Shown here in pieces: positions 6,954 through 12,313 of a stretch of DNA of 12,313 nt. This DNA comes from Bacillota bacterium (GTDB lineage Bacteria; Bacillota; Limnochordia; Limnochordales; ZCTH02-B6). Made by a program: the position numbers and the translations under genes. The notes beneath the pieces are model-generated. The model worked only from the letters and a program-made list of their open reading frames with translations, was not told the origin of the DNA and ran no database searches. How positions within the stretch are numbered: the first letter of the stretch is position 1; every line of letters starts with the position of its first letter. The stretch lies in NCBI GenBank assembly GCA_017578085.1, contig PKQR01000060.1, positions 1-12,313 on the forward strand. Direction: 5' to 3'.

Positions 6954-8018
6954 TCACGGCCGGGCCGTCGGGGCGTTGAGCCAGGGGCCGAGGCCGTCCC
7001 GGACCAGGTCGGCGTAGGTCGGTACGCCTTCGTAGAGCATGGGCGGCGTGCCGAGCAGCGCGGTGGCGTCCAGCACCGCACGGATCAGGGCCAACTGTTT
7101 GCCGACGCGGTGGTGCAAGGGGTTGACGGGGTCGTTGACCGGGTCCCGGTTGCTGAGGTGCGTCGTCTGGCCGGGGTTGGGGGTTTCAATCAGGAAGGGC
7201 AATGCCCGGGTGTTGTTGCCCCATTCCCAGTGGCTGAGGCCGCGGTACTCGTCCCGCGACTGCTCTAGGCTGAAGTTCAAGCCTTGCATGCTCAGGTCGA
7301 GGATGGCCAGCACGGCGGCCTCCATGGCCCGCGGGTGGGCAATCAGGGTGTTGGCGATGCCTGAGGTCACCTGCGCTTCGTGCAAGTCGAAGGCCACGTC
7401 GACGTTTTCTTCAACTAACAGCCGGAAAATCGCATAGGCGATCTGCTCCGTCAGCGCGCCGTCCGGCCTGCCCGGGTGGACCCGGTCAAGGTTGCGCATC
7501 TCGTTGCCGGGATATTGGCCGCCGGAAGGGCTCACGTAAACTTCCGGATCAGGCTGCAGCTCATAGGCCGGGTTGGTGCGCCGGGAGCCGTAGCGGAACG
7601 ACCGCGGCGCGCCGCCCTCCACCTCGACGGTGATCCAGGACGGCGCGTCCGGGATGGAGCCGTCTTTGTAGTCCACGTTGGCGTTGTTGGCGTGGGGCAC
7701 GACGATGAGCCGGCCGACGGTGGGGATGGCCCGCTCCACGAGGATCGTCGCCGCCAGGACGCCTGCGATCTCGGCCCCGTGGGTGCCGCCCTGAACGTAC
7801 ACCGTAGCTCCGGGCACGCCCGAGTCGAGGTAATACACCCGGGAGTCGCCCGGCGTGCCCTTGAGGGGCGGGTGATAGTCGCTCAGCCAGCCGATGGCGG
7901 TCACGCCGTAGCCGGGGCGGATGTCATGCAGGGCGGGTGCTGCGCAAGCGCCCGCGGCCGCCGAGAAGACCAGGATGCCGAGGGCGATCAAGGCGATGCT
8001 GGTGCGCTTTGCCACCAT
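6954..8018 (-). CDS. Exported M14-like zinc hydrolase, copy 3 (RNLDR variant)
   Basis: A 354-residue paralogue of the other two hydrolases, counted from the ATG at 8018. A signal peptide with hydrophobic core about 8-22 ends near GACAAPALHD; the Cys is in a poor lipobox and the closest paralogue has none, so signal peptidase I cleavage is more likely. Zinc ligands H80 and E83 (GGTHGAE) and H213 (FDLHEA) are intact, as is candidate catalytic E278 (LIETPNP). The RNLNR motif is changed to RNLDR (D178), hitting the Asn that in M14 enzymes helps bind the substrate carboxylate. AGGAGGT (complement of 8022-8028) is only three bases from the ATG; the next codon, GTG at 8013-8015, has better spacing and aligns with the GTG start of copy 2, so it may be the real start. 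It is the last gene of the minus-strand run and follows ggt by 88 bases. Confidence 0.85.
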   Translation of the reverse strand: MVAKRTSIALIALGILVFSAAAGACAAPALHDIRPGYGVTAIGWLSDYHPPLKGTPGDSRVYYLDSGVPGATVYVQGGTHGAEIAGVLAATILVERAIPTVGRLIVVPHANNANVDYKDGSIPDAPSWITVEVEGGAPRSFRYGSRRTNPAYELQPDPEVYVSPSGGQYPGNEMRNLDRVHPGRPDGALTEQIAYAIFRLLVEENVDVAFDLHEAQVTSGIANTLIAHPRAMEAAVLAILDLSMQGLNFSLEQSRDEYRGLSHWEWGNNTRALPFLIETPNPGQTTHLSNRDPVNDPVNPLHHRVGKQLALIRAVLDATALLGTPPMLYEGVPTYADLVRDGLGPWLNAPTARP

Positions 8019-8021
8019 CTG

Positions 8022-8028
8022 ACCTCCT
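8022..8028 (-). promoter_or_regulatory. Ribosome binding site that bears on the copy 3 start
   Basis: AGGAGGT on the minus strand is followed by CAG, ATG, GTG. Counted from GGAGG the ATG is four bases away and the GTG seven. Seven is also the spacing before the GTG of the paralogous copy 2, which favours GTG at 8015. Confidence 0.6.
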
Positions 8029-8041
8029 CTGTTAGATACGG

Positions 8042-8069
8042 CGACCGGGGCGGATTTCCGCCCCGGTCG
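8042..8069 (-). other. Intercistronic hairpin between ggt and hydrolase copy 3
   Basis: A perfect 12-bp stem, CGACCGGGGCGG (8042-8053) with its complement (8058-8069), and a four-base loop. No T-tract follows on the minus strand, so it is better explained as an mRNA-stabilising or partial-termination element that sets expression of the last gene relative to ggt than as a full terminator. Confidence 0.6.
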
Positions 8070-8106
8070 GACTCCACCGTGCAGTTGCGGTTAGATGCAA
8101 TTGCGG

Positions 8107-9837
8107 CTAGTAAACCGCGGCGGGTTCCTCAATCGCCAGCGGCGCTGCTGCGCCACCCTGCCGCCGGACGGAGCCGTGGCCCCACATGTTGCCGTCCTCA
8201 TCCACCCAGACGACGTTGAGGGCGCCGAATACCCGCTGCAAGGGCGGACGAGTGGTGACCTTGTGGCCGAGGGCCTTGAGGGCTGCAATGGTCTCTTCGG
8301 GGAAGCCGCCCTCGAGATCGAGGCTCAGGTCGTTGTCGGGGTAGAACTTGGGGGCCAGGACGGCCTCCTCGAGCGTCATCTCAAAGTCGATCATGGACAC
8401 GATGAACTGGACCGTCGTGGCCGGGATGCGCACGCCGCCCGGCGAGCCGGCGATGAGCCGGACCTTGCCGTCCTTCTTGATGATGGTGGGCGACAGGTTG
8501 GTCTTCGTGGACTTCAGCGGCGCCGCGTAGTCCGGGCGGAACGGATCCGCCGGGTCGAACTTGGGGAACTGCTTGAAGTGGTCGCTCATAAGGAAGCCGT
8601 ACGGCTCAACCGCGATGCGGCTGCCCCAGAAGGAGCTGATGGTCTGGGTCACGGCCACGGCGTTGCCGTCCTTGTCCAAGACGCTGAAGTGGGTCGTGGA
8701 CGCGGACTCGTTGGTGTCGTACAGCATCCAGCCGACTTCAGCGCTGTAGGTGAACGGGTCGCCAGCCTCAAAGGCCTGGGCACGATTCAGGTCGATGAGC
8801 TTGGCCCGCTCGGCGGCGTACTGCTTGGACAGCAAGGCCTCGACGGGAATCCGGTAATAGTTCGGATCCCACGAATAGGCGTTCCAGTCGGCCCCGGAGA
8901 GCTTGAGGGCCTCGGAGACGATGTGGACCACTTCGGGCGCCGTCACGGAGCCATAGGACTTGAGGTCAAAGTGCTCGAGGATGTTGAGGGTCTCCTGCAC
9001 CCGCAGGCCCGAGACGATGGGCGGAGCGCCGATGACCTCATAGCCCCGGTACGTGCCCCTCACAACGGGCCGCTCGTAGGCCTGGTACGCCGCCAGGGAC
9101 GCCCGGTCGATCCAGCCGTTGGTGGCCCGCTCGATGGCTTCGGCGATCTCGCCCTTGTAGAACACATCAGACCCATGCTCTGCGATCAGGCGAAGCGCCC
9201 GCGCCATGTCGGGGTTGCGGATGATCGTTCCCACTTCGGGAATAAGACCGTTGTCCAGCCAGATGGAGGCGGCGTACGGATATTGGATCAGCGTGCTGTA
9301 GGCGTCGCCAGCGACGCTGGCGTACGTCTCGTGGACGGCGAAGCCTTCCTCCGCCAGGCGGATGGCGGGCTCCAGCACTTCCGCGAGCGTCATGGTCCCG
9401 TACTTCTTGAGCGCCAGTTCTGTGCCCTTCACGAGGCCTGGGACCATGGTCGTGTAGATCCCGTACTGGTGCGTCCCGATCTCGCCAGGCGTATGCACGT
9501 TCACGTGCAGCGGCGCCCGGGACCGGAAGTCGATGGCGACATCAGTGCCGTCGGCAAGGCTGATGACCATGTAGCCTTCACCGCCCAGGCTGGAGGCGTA
9601 AGGTTCCACGACCGCCAGGGCGTACGAGACCGCAATGGCCGCATCCACGGCATTGCCGCCTTTGGCGAGAATCTCAGCGCCCGCCTGGGCCGCCAGGGGG
9701 TGAGCCGCTGCGACCACACCGAGCTGCGACTTGACCGACAGCCCGGTTTCCACTTGGGCCGCAAGAGCCGAGACGCTCAAAAGGAGAGCGACGACCAGTG
9801 AGGCCGCAAACGAATGCAACGGTCTCCGCAACTTCAC
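8107..9837 (-). CDS. ggt: Gamma-glutamyltransferase family protein (exported), atypical substrate pocket
   Basis: An exported N-terminal-nucleophile (Ntn) enzyme of 576 residues from the GTG at 9837. The signal peptide is MKLRRPLHSF followed by a hydrophobic core ending at LAAQ. The precursor should self-cleave before T381 of STTHFSVLDKDGNAVAVTQT, making a large and a small subunit with Thr as nucleophile. The arginine that holds the alpha-carboxylate is present (R105 in DFRSRAP), as is GSPGG (G467, G468). Residues that bind the alpha-amino group in E. coli GGT are not: positions matching N411, Q430 and D433 are S401, H420 and Q423, and S462/S463 are T446/N447. The upstream glycine motif is GGEGY instead of GGGGF. 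It is thus a GGT-fold hydrolase or transferase whose donor may differ from glutathione. It lies between two nearly duplicate hydrolases. An ATG at 9852 lacks a ribosome binding site and was not chosen. Confidence 0.9.
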   Translation of the reverse strand: MKLRRPLHSFAASLVVALLLSVSALAAQVETGLSVKSQLGVVAAAHPLAAQAGAEILAKGGNAVDAAIAVSYALAVVEPYASSLGGEGYMVISLADGTDVAIDFRSRAPLHVNVHTPGEIGTHQYGIYTTMVPGLVKGTELALKKYGTMTLAEVLEPAIRLAEEGFAVHETYASVAGDAYSTLIQYPYAASIWLDNGLIPEVGTIIRNPDMARALRLIAEHGSDVFYKGEIAEAIERATNGWIDRASLAAYQAYERPVVRGTYRGYEVIGAPPIVSGLRVQETLNILEHFDLKSYGSVTAPEVVHIVSEALKLSGADWNAYSWDPNYYRIPVEALLSKQYAAERAKLIDLNRAQAFEAGDPFTYSAEVGWMLYDTNESASTTHFSVLDKDGNAVAVTQTISSFWGSRIAVEPYGFLMSDHFKQFPKFDPADPFRPDYAAPLKSTKTNLSPTIIKKDGKVRLIAGSPGGVRIPATTVQFIVSMIDFEMTLEEAVLAPKFYPDNDLSLDLEGGFPEETIAALKALGHKVTTRPPLQRVFGALNVVWVDEDGNMWGHGSVRRQGGAAAPLAIEEPAAVY

Positions 9838-9845
9838 TGCTTTAC

Positions 9846-9850
9846 CCTCC
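9846..9850 (-). promoter_or_regulatory. Ribosome binding site deciding the ggt start
   Basis: GGAGG lies inside the codons that follow the upstream ATG (9852) and is eight bases before the GTG at 9835-9837. That GTG gives the classic signal-peptide start MKLRRPL, while the ATG has no comparable site. Confidence 0.65.
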
Positions 9851-9889
9851 ATAGAAGCGGTACGTTGTCAGCGCCGCCGGTGAGCCAGC

Positions 9890-10951
9890 TCAGGGCTGGG
9901 CCGTCGGAGCGTTGAGCCAGGGGCCCAGGCCGTCCCGCACCAGGTCCGCGTAAGTCGGGACGCCCTCGTACGTCATGGGCGGCAGGCCCAGCTGGGCTGT
10001 GGCGTCCAGCACTGCCCGGATAAGGGCCAGCTGCCGGCCGACACGCTCATGCAGCGGGTTCTTGGGGTCGTTCACGATGTCCGGGTTTTCGTACTCGGAC
10101 GTCTGGCCGGGGTTGCCGGTTTCCGTCAGGAACGCCAGCGCCGGGGTGTGGTCGCCCCACTCCCGGTGGCTCAGGCCCCGGAACTCAGGCCGGGAGGGCT
10201 CCAAGGTGAAGTGCAGTCCTTGAGCGCTGAGGTTCAAGACCGCGTACACGCCCGCCATGAACGCCCGCTGGTGGGCCACCAGCACGTTCTCCAGCCGGTC
10301 GCCGACGCCCGCCTCGTGCAGGTCTATGGCGACGTCCACCTTTTCCTCAATGAGCAGCCGGTTGATGGCGTAAGCGATTTGCTCGGTCAAAGTCCCGTCG
10401 GGTTTGCCCGGGTGCACCCGGTTCAGGTTGCGGATCTCCGCGCCGTCATGCACGCCGCCGTCGAGGGTGACGTATACCTCGGGATCGGGCTGCGCTTCGT
10501 AGGCCGGGTTCGTGCGGCGGGAGCCGTAGCGGAACGTGCGCGGCACGCCGCCTTCCACCTCGATGGTGAAATAGGGCGGCACGTCCAGCCGATACTGGTC
10601 GTTATAGTCGATGTTGGCGTTGTTGCCGTAGGGGACGACAATCAGCCGGCCGGCGGTCGGGATGGCCCGCTCGACCAAAATCGTAGCAGCGATGATACCC
10701 GCGGGCTCGTTGCCGTGGGTGCCACCCTGGACGTACACCGTCGCGCCGGGCTTGCCGGAGTCAAGGTAGTACACGCGGGTGTCGCCAGGCGTGCCCTTGA
10801 GGGGCGGATGATAGTCGCTCAGCCAGCCGATGGCCGTGACGCCGTAGCCGGGACGGACGTCATGAAGCGCGGGCATCGCACTGGCGCCCACGGCCATGCA
10901 GAGTACCATGACCCCAAGGGCGATCAGGGCAATGGTGTTGCGCTTTGCCAC
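9890..10951 (-). CDS. Exported M14-like zinc hydrolase, copy 2
   Basis: A 353-residue close paralogue of copy 3. The two share most residues, including an unbroken block of 24 near the C-terminus (YEGVPTYAD to LNAPTA). The signal peptide, with hydrophobic core 7-21, should be cut after ASA (residue 25). Zinc ligands are H79 and E82 (GGTHGNE) and H212 (IDLHEA). RNLNR (174-178) is canonical, and E277 in LTETGNP is the candidate catalytic glutamate. The enzyme should hydrolyse amide bonds of acylated amino acids or peptides outside the cytoplasm; the substrate is unknown. The start is GTG at 10949-10951, with GGAGGAGG ending seven bases upstream. The gap to ggt is 52 bases with no terminator, so the two are likely cotranscribed. 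Confidence 0.87.
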   Translation of the reverse strand: MAKRNTIALIALGVMVLCMAVGASAMPALHDVRPGYGVTAIGWLSDYHPPLKGTPGDTRVYYLDSGKPGATVYVQGGTHGNEPAGIIAATILVERAIPTAGRLIVVPYGNNANIDYNDQYRLDVPPYFTIEVEGGVPRTFRYGSRRTNPAYEAQPDPEVYVTLDGGVHDGAEIRNLNRVHPGKPDGTLTEQIAYAINRLLIEEKVDVAIDLHEAGVGDRLENVLVAHQRAFMAGVYAVLNLSAQGLHFTLEPSRPEFRGLSHREWGDHTPALAFLTETGNPGQTSEYENPDIVNDPKNPLHERVGRQLALIRAVLDATAQLGLPPMTYEGVPTYADLVRDGLGPWLNAPTAQP

Positions 10952-10967
10952 GGACTTGCCTCCTCCC

Positions 10968-10988
10968 GTTGTTTGCTGCGTTGTTTGC
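10968..10988 (-). repeat. Short direct repeat upstream of hydrolase copy 2
   Basis: GTTGTTTGC occurs twice on the plus strand, at 10968-10976 and 10980-10988, with a 12-base period, directly upstream of the copy 2 ribosome binding site. It could be a half-site pair for a regulator acting within the run, or chance; no promoter is clearly associated. Confidence 0.3.
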
Positions 10989-11048
10989 CGTCTTGCTCGC
11001 CCGCTAGGCGCGTTTCAATCGTGCAAACGTGTGTGCGGAGCAGAAAGG

Positions 11049-11077
11049 TCCCGGCCGGAGCCATGCTCCGGCCGGGA
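11049..11077 (-). terminator. Hairpin after the DUF6305-like gene, possible weak terminator
   Basis: A perfect 12-bp stem, TCCCGGCCGGAG (11049-11060) with its complement (11066-11077), and a CCATG/CATGG five-base loop, 18 bases after the stop of the upstream gene. On the minus strand it is followed by CCTTTCTG, a very short T-run. It could be a partial terminator or a processing or stability element within the operon. Confidence 0.55.
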
Positions 11078-11095
11078 GCTCACCTGGTTGCGGTT

Positions 11096-11647
11096 TTAGT
11101 TCCCGTACAGGTCACGCAGCGCAGCAGCGGCGTCAGCCGTCTTGTCGATCAGCCGGAGCGTCGCGCCGTACTGCTGGGCCAGCTGGGTGAAGAAGCCGTC
11201 CTCGTTGCCGTCGGCCCGCACGATGACATACTGGGCGTAGCGCATCACCAGGCGGGAGAGGTCATCGCTGGTGGCGCCGCGCCGGGGAGCGCCTTCCACG
11301 TGCATGGCGATGACGGGGATGCCCTGGGCCTTGGCTTGCGCCAGCAAGCTCTCGACGCGAGTGTACTCCTGGTTGACGTCGATACCGGCGGCGCCGAGGC
11401 CCTTCTGGCTGGCGCCGATGACGACGATGAGGCTCTTGGCGCCGGCCAGCGCATCGGCCGTGGCCAGCGTATCATAGGTGTTGGCCACGCCGGCCTGATC
11501 GGCAAGGACGCGGACCATCAGCGCACCAGGGCTCTGGCCGGCCGAAGTGATCAGCGCCGGGGCCTCGACGGCCGCGAAGGCCGGTGCGGCCGACAAGGCA
11601 CCCGCCAAGAGCGCCACGAGCAATACGACGGAAGCTGCTTTCCTCAT
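11096..11647 (-). CDS. Small exported protein resembling DUF6305 family
   Basis: A 183-residue secreted protein. MRKAASVVLLVALLAGALSA is a textbook signal peptide and cleavage is expected after AFA (residue 25). The mature part begins with APALITSAGQSPGALMV, followed by alternating strand-helix segments: SLIVVIGASQKGLGAAGID (72-90), a helix with VNQEYTRVESLLAQAKAQG, PVIAMHVEG (111-119), and YVIVRADGNEDG (140-151). This is a Rossmann-like alpha/beta pattern. The ITSAGQS opening recalls the uncharacterised DUF6305 family; that match is from memory and moderate. The frame extends to an ATG at 11704, but the ATG at 11645-11647 begins the signal peptide and has the purine-rich AAGGAGAGGGG upstream. 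It may bind a ligand or assist the neighbouring hydrolases; nothing in the sequence shows an enzyme site. Confidence 0.75.
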   Translation of the reverse strand: MRKAASVVLLVALLAGALSAAPAFAAVEAPALITSAGQSPGALMVRVLADQAGVANTYDTLATADALAGAKSLIVVIGASQKGLGAAGIDVNQEYTRVESLLAQAKAQGIPVIAMHVEGAPRRGATSDDLSRLVMRYAQYVIVRADGNEDGFFTQLAQQYGATLRLIDKTADAAAALRDLYGN

Positions 11648-11696
11648 GCTGGTAATTCCCCTCTCCTTGGATTGTCTCACACACGATTGGCCGCTC

Positions 11697-11773
11697 ATGG
11701 CCATGCATGGCCGTGGCCGGGGACGCCGGGCGGGCGCCGGCCATGGCCTGCGCGCAGGCGTGCAGTGTACTGC
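11697..11773. repeat. Cluster of palindromes between ggt-2 and the DUF6305-like gene
   Basis: Three perfect palindromes occur within 60 bases: GGCCATGCATGGCC (11699-11712), GGCCATGGCC (11739-11748) and CCTGCGCGCAGG (11747-11758, overlapping the previous by two). They are followed by the split repeat GCAGT-GT-ACTGC (11762-11773) immediately before the upstream gene's stop. They may form alternative RNA structures in the intercistronic region or be regulator sites. No T-tract is present. Confidence 0.5.
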
Positions 11774-11774
11774 C

Positions 11775-12313
11775 TTAGTACGCTACGACGCCGCCCGCCC
11801 GCCGCGGGTCCGCCGCGCCCCGCAACTCGCCCGTTTCGGGGTCGATCAGGATGGCCTGGGCGCCGCCGAAGTACAGGTCATAGTCGCCGCGCACGTCGAT
11901 GCGGCTGTAGCCCATGGCCCGCAGCTCCTCGCGCACCGACTCGGGGATGCGGGCTTCGATCTCGGTGCGATTGCTCGTCGCGTAGCTGTAGGTCCGCGGC
12001 GCGTCAATCGCTTCCTGGATGCCCATGCCAAAGTCGATGACGTTGGTGAGGATATGCACCATTGCATAGATGATGCGGGCCGCGCCGGGGCTGCCCACGA
12101 CCAGGAAGGGCTTGCCGTCCTTGAGCACGATGGTCGGCGCGATGATGGTGCGCGGCCGCTTGCCGGGCACGAGTTCGTTGGGGTGACCCGGGGCGTTGAA
12201 GTTTTGCATCTGGTTGTTGAGGATGATGCCCGTGTCGGGCACGGCCACGCCGGCGCCGAAGAAGCTGCTGAGCGTCTGCGTCAGCGCCACCGCGTTGCCG
12301 TACTTGTCCACGA
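11775..12313 (-). CDS. ggt: Second gamma-glutamyltransferase family protein, C-terminal part (runs off the window)
   Basis: The last 179 or so residues of a GGT small subunit, entering from the right edge; the GTG at 12311 is an internal Val, not a start. Conserved blocks are DKYGNAVALTQTLSSFFG, GIILNNQMQNF, APTIVLKDG, a GSPGAARI glycine motif, and the family ending GELRGAADPRRAGGVVAY. Compared with E. coli GGT the positions for N411 and D433 are Ser and Asn, S462/S463 are Thr/Ile, and G484 is Ala, while Q430 is retained. The catalytic Thr and signal peptide lie outside the window. It is much closer to the GGT norm in its NNQM segment and C-terminus than the complete copy at 8107, so the two probably differ in specificity. 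It is 127 bases upstream of the DUF6305-like gene on the same strand. Confidence 0.88.
   Translation of the reverse strand, partial: VDKYGNAVALTQTLSSFFGAGVAVPDTGIILNNQMQNFNAPGHPNELVPGKRPRTIIAPTIVLKDGKPFLVVGSPGAARIIYAMVHILTNVIDFGMGIQEAIDAPRTYSYATSNRTEIEARIPESVREELRAMGYSRIDVRGDYDLYFGGAQAILIDPETGELRGAADPRRAGGVVAY

Noticed and set aside
6940..6960. Direct repeat GGCTCACGGC beside the copy 3 stop codon
   Set aside because: Two 10-base copies in GC-rich spacer are weak evidence, and no function or mobile-element context is seen.
8095..9801. Long plus-strand frame opposite ggt, and similar ones opposite the hydrolases and kinase
   Set aside because: These follow from the GC-rich third codon positions of the real genes; their translations lack domain patterns and ribosome binding sites.
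9838..9852. ATG at 9852 as the ggt start
   Set aside because: It has no Shine-Dalgarno, and its own early codons contain GGAGG correctly placed for the GTG at 9837.
11648..11704. Longer start (ATG 11704) for the DUF6305-like protein
   Set aside because: It would put 19 polar residues before a perfect signal peptide; the ATG at 11647 gives the expected MRKAA start.
1..12313. CRISPR arrays, insertion sequences, prophage or attachment sites
   Set aside because: No regularly spaced repeats, transposase or integrase motifs, or terminal inverted repeats were found.

Overview
This is a GC-rich bacterial window with strong GGAGG-type ribosome binding sites, frequent GTG starts and compact same-strand runs. 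That suggests a high-GC Bacillota lineage (Symbiobacterium- or Limnochordia-like). This assignment is an inference from style and gene content; no rRNA or other phylogenetic marker is present.

Layout. (1) 2-133 (+) is the tail of a CBS-domain protein, probably a site-2 protease. It converges on a complete CNNM/CorC-type DUF21-CBS membrane protein (130-1482, -), and the two stop codons overlap inside TTAA. (2) 1483-1819 is a 337-bp divergent control region. It has a convincing minus-strand promoter for the CorC-type gene, and a plus-strand promoter whose TATAAT box lies so close to the next gene that its mRNA may be leaderless. (3) 1820-6799 (+) runs in one direction: a six-TM sensor histidine kinase, a CitB/DcuR-like response regulator, an exported zinc hydrolase of the succinylglutamate desuccinylase/aspartoacylase (M14-like) type, a DctM-like permease, and a 50-residue two-TM protein that is easily missed. 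(4) 6865-6902 is a 16-bp-stem bidirectional terminator between convergent gene runs. (5) The minus strand from 12313 down to 6954 carries, in transcription order: the C-terminal part of a gamma-glutamyltransferase (GGT), a small exported protein resembling DUF6305, a second M14-like hydrolase, a complete GGT, and a third M14-like hydrolase nearly duplicating the second. Hairpins or palindromes occupy three of the gaps.

Working together. Three exported M14-like amidohydrolases, two GGTs, one DctM-like permease and a two-component system fit a system that digests gamma-glutamyl or N-acyl-amino-acid compounds outside the membrane and imports the released acids, with the two-component pair as a possible sensor-regulator. 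Both GGTs have lost most of the residues that bind the alpha-amino group of the gamma-glutamyl moiety in the E. coli enzyme, and one M14-like paralogue has Asp where the other two have Asn in the RNLNR motif. The true substrates may therefore not be the classical ones. No DctP or DctQ subunit is visible. The functional link is inference; gene identities at family level are well supported except for the DUF6305-like and 50-residue proteins.
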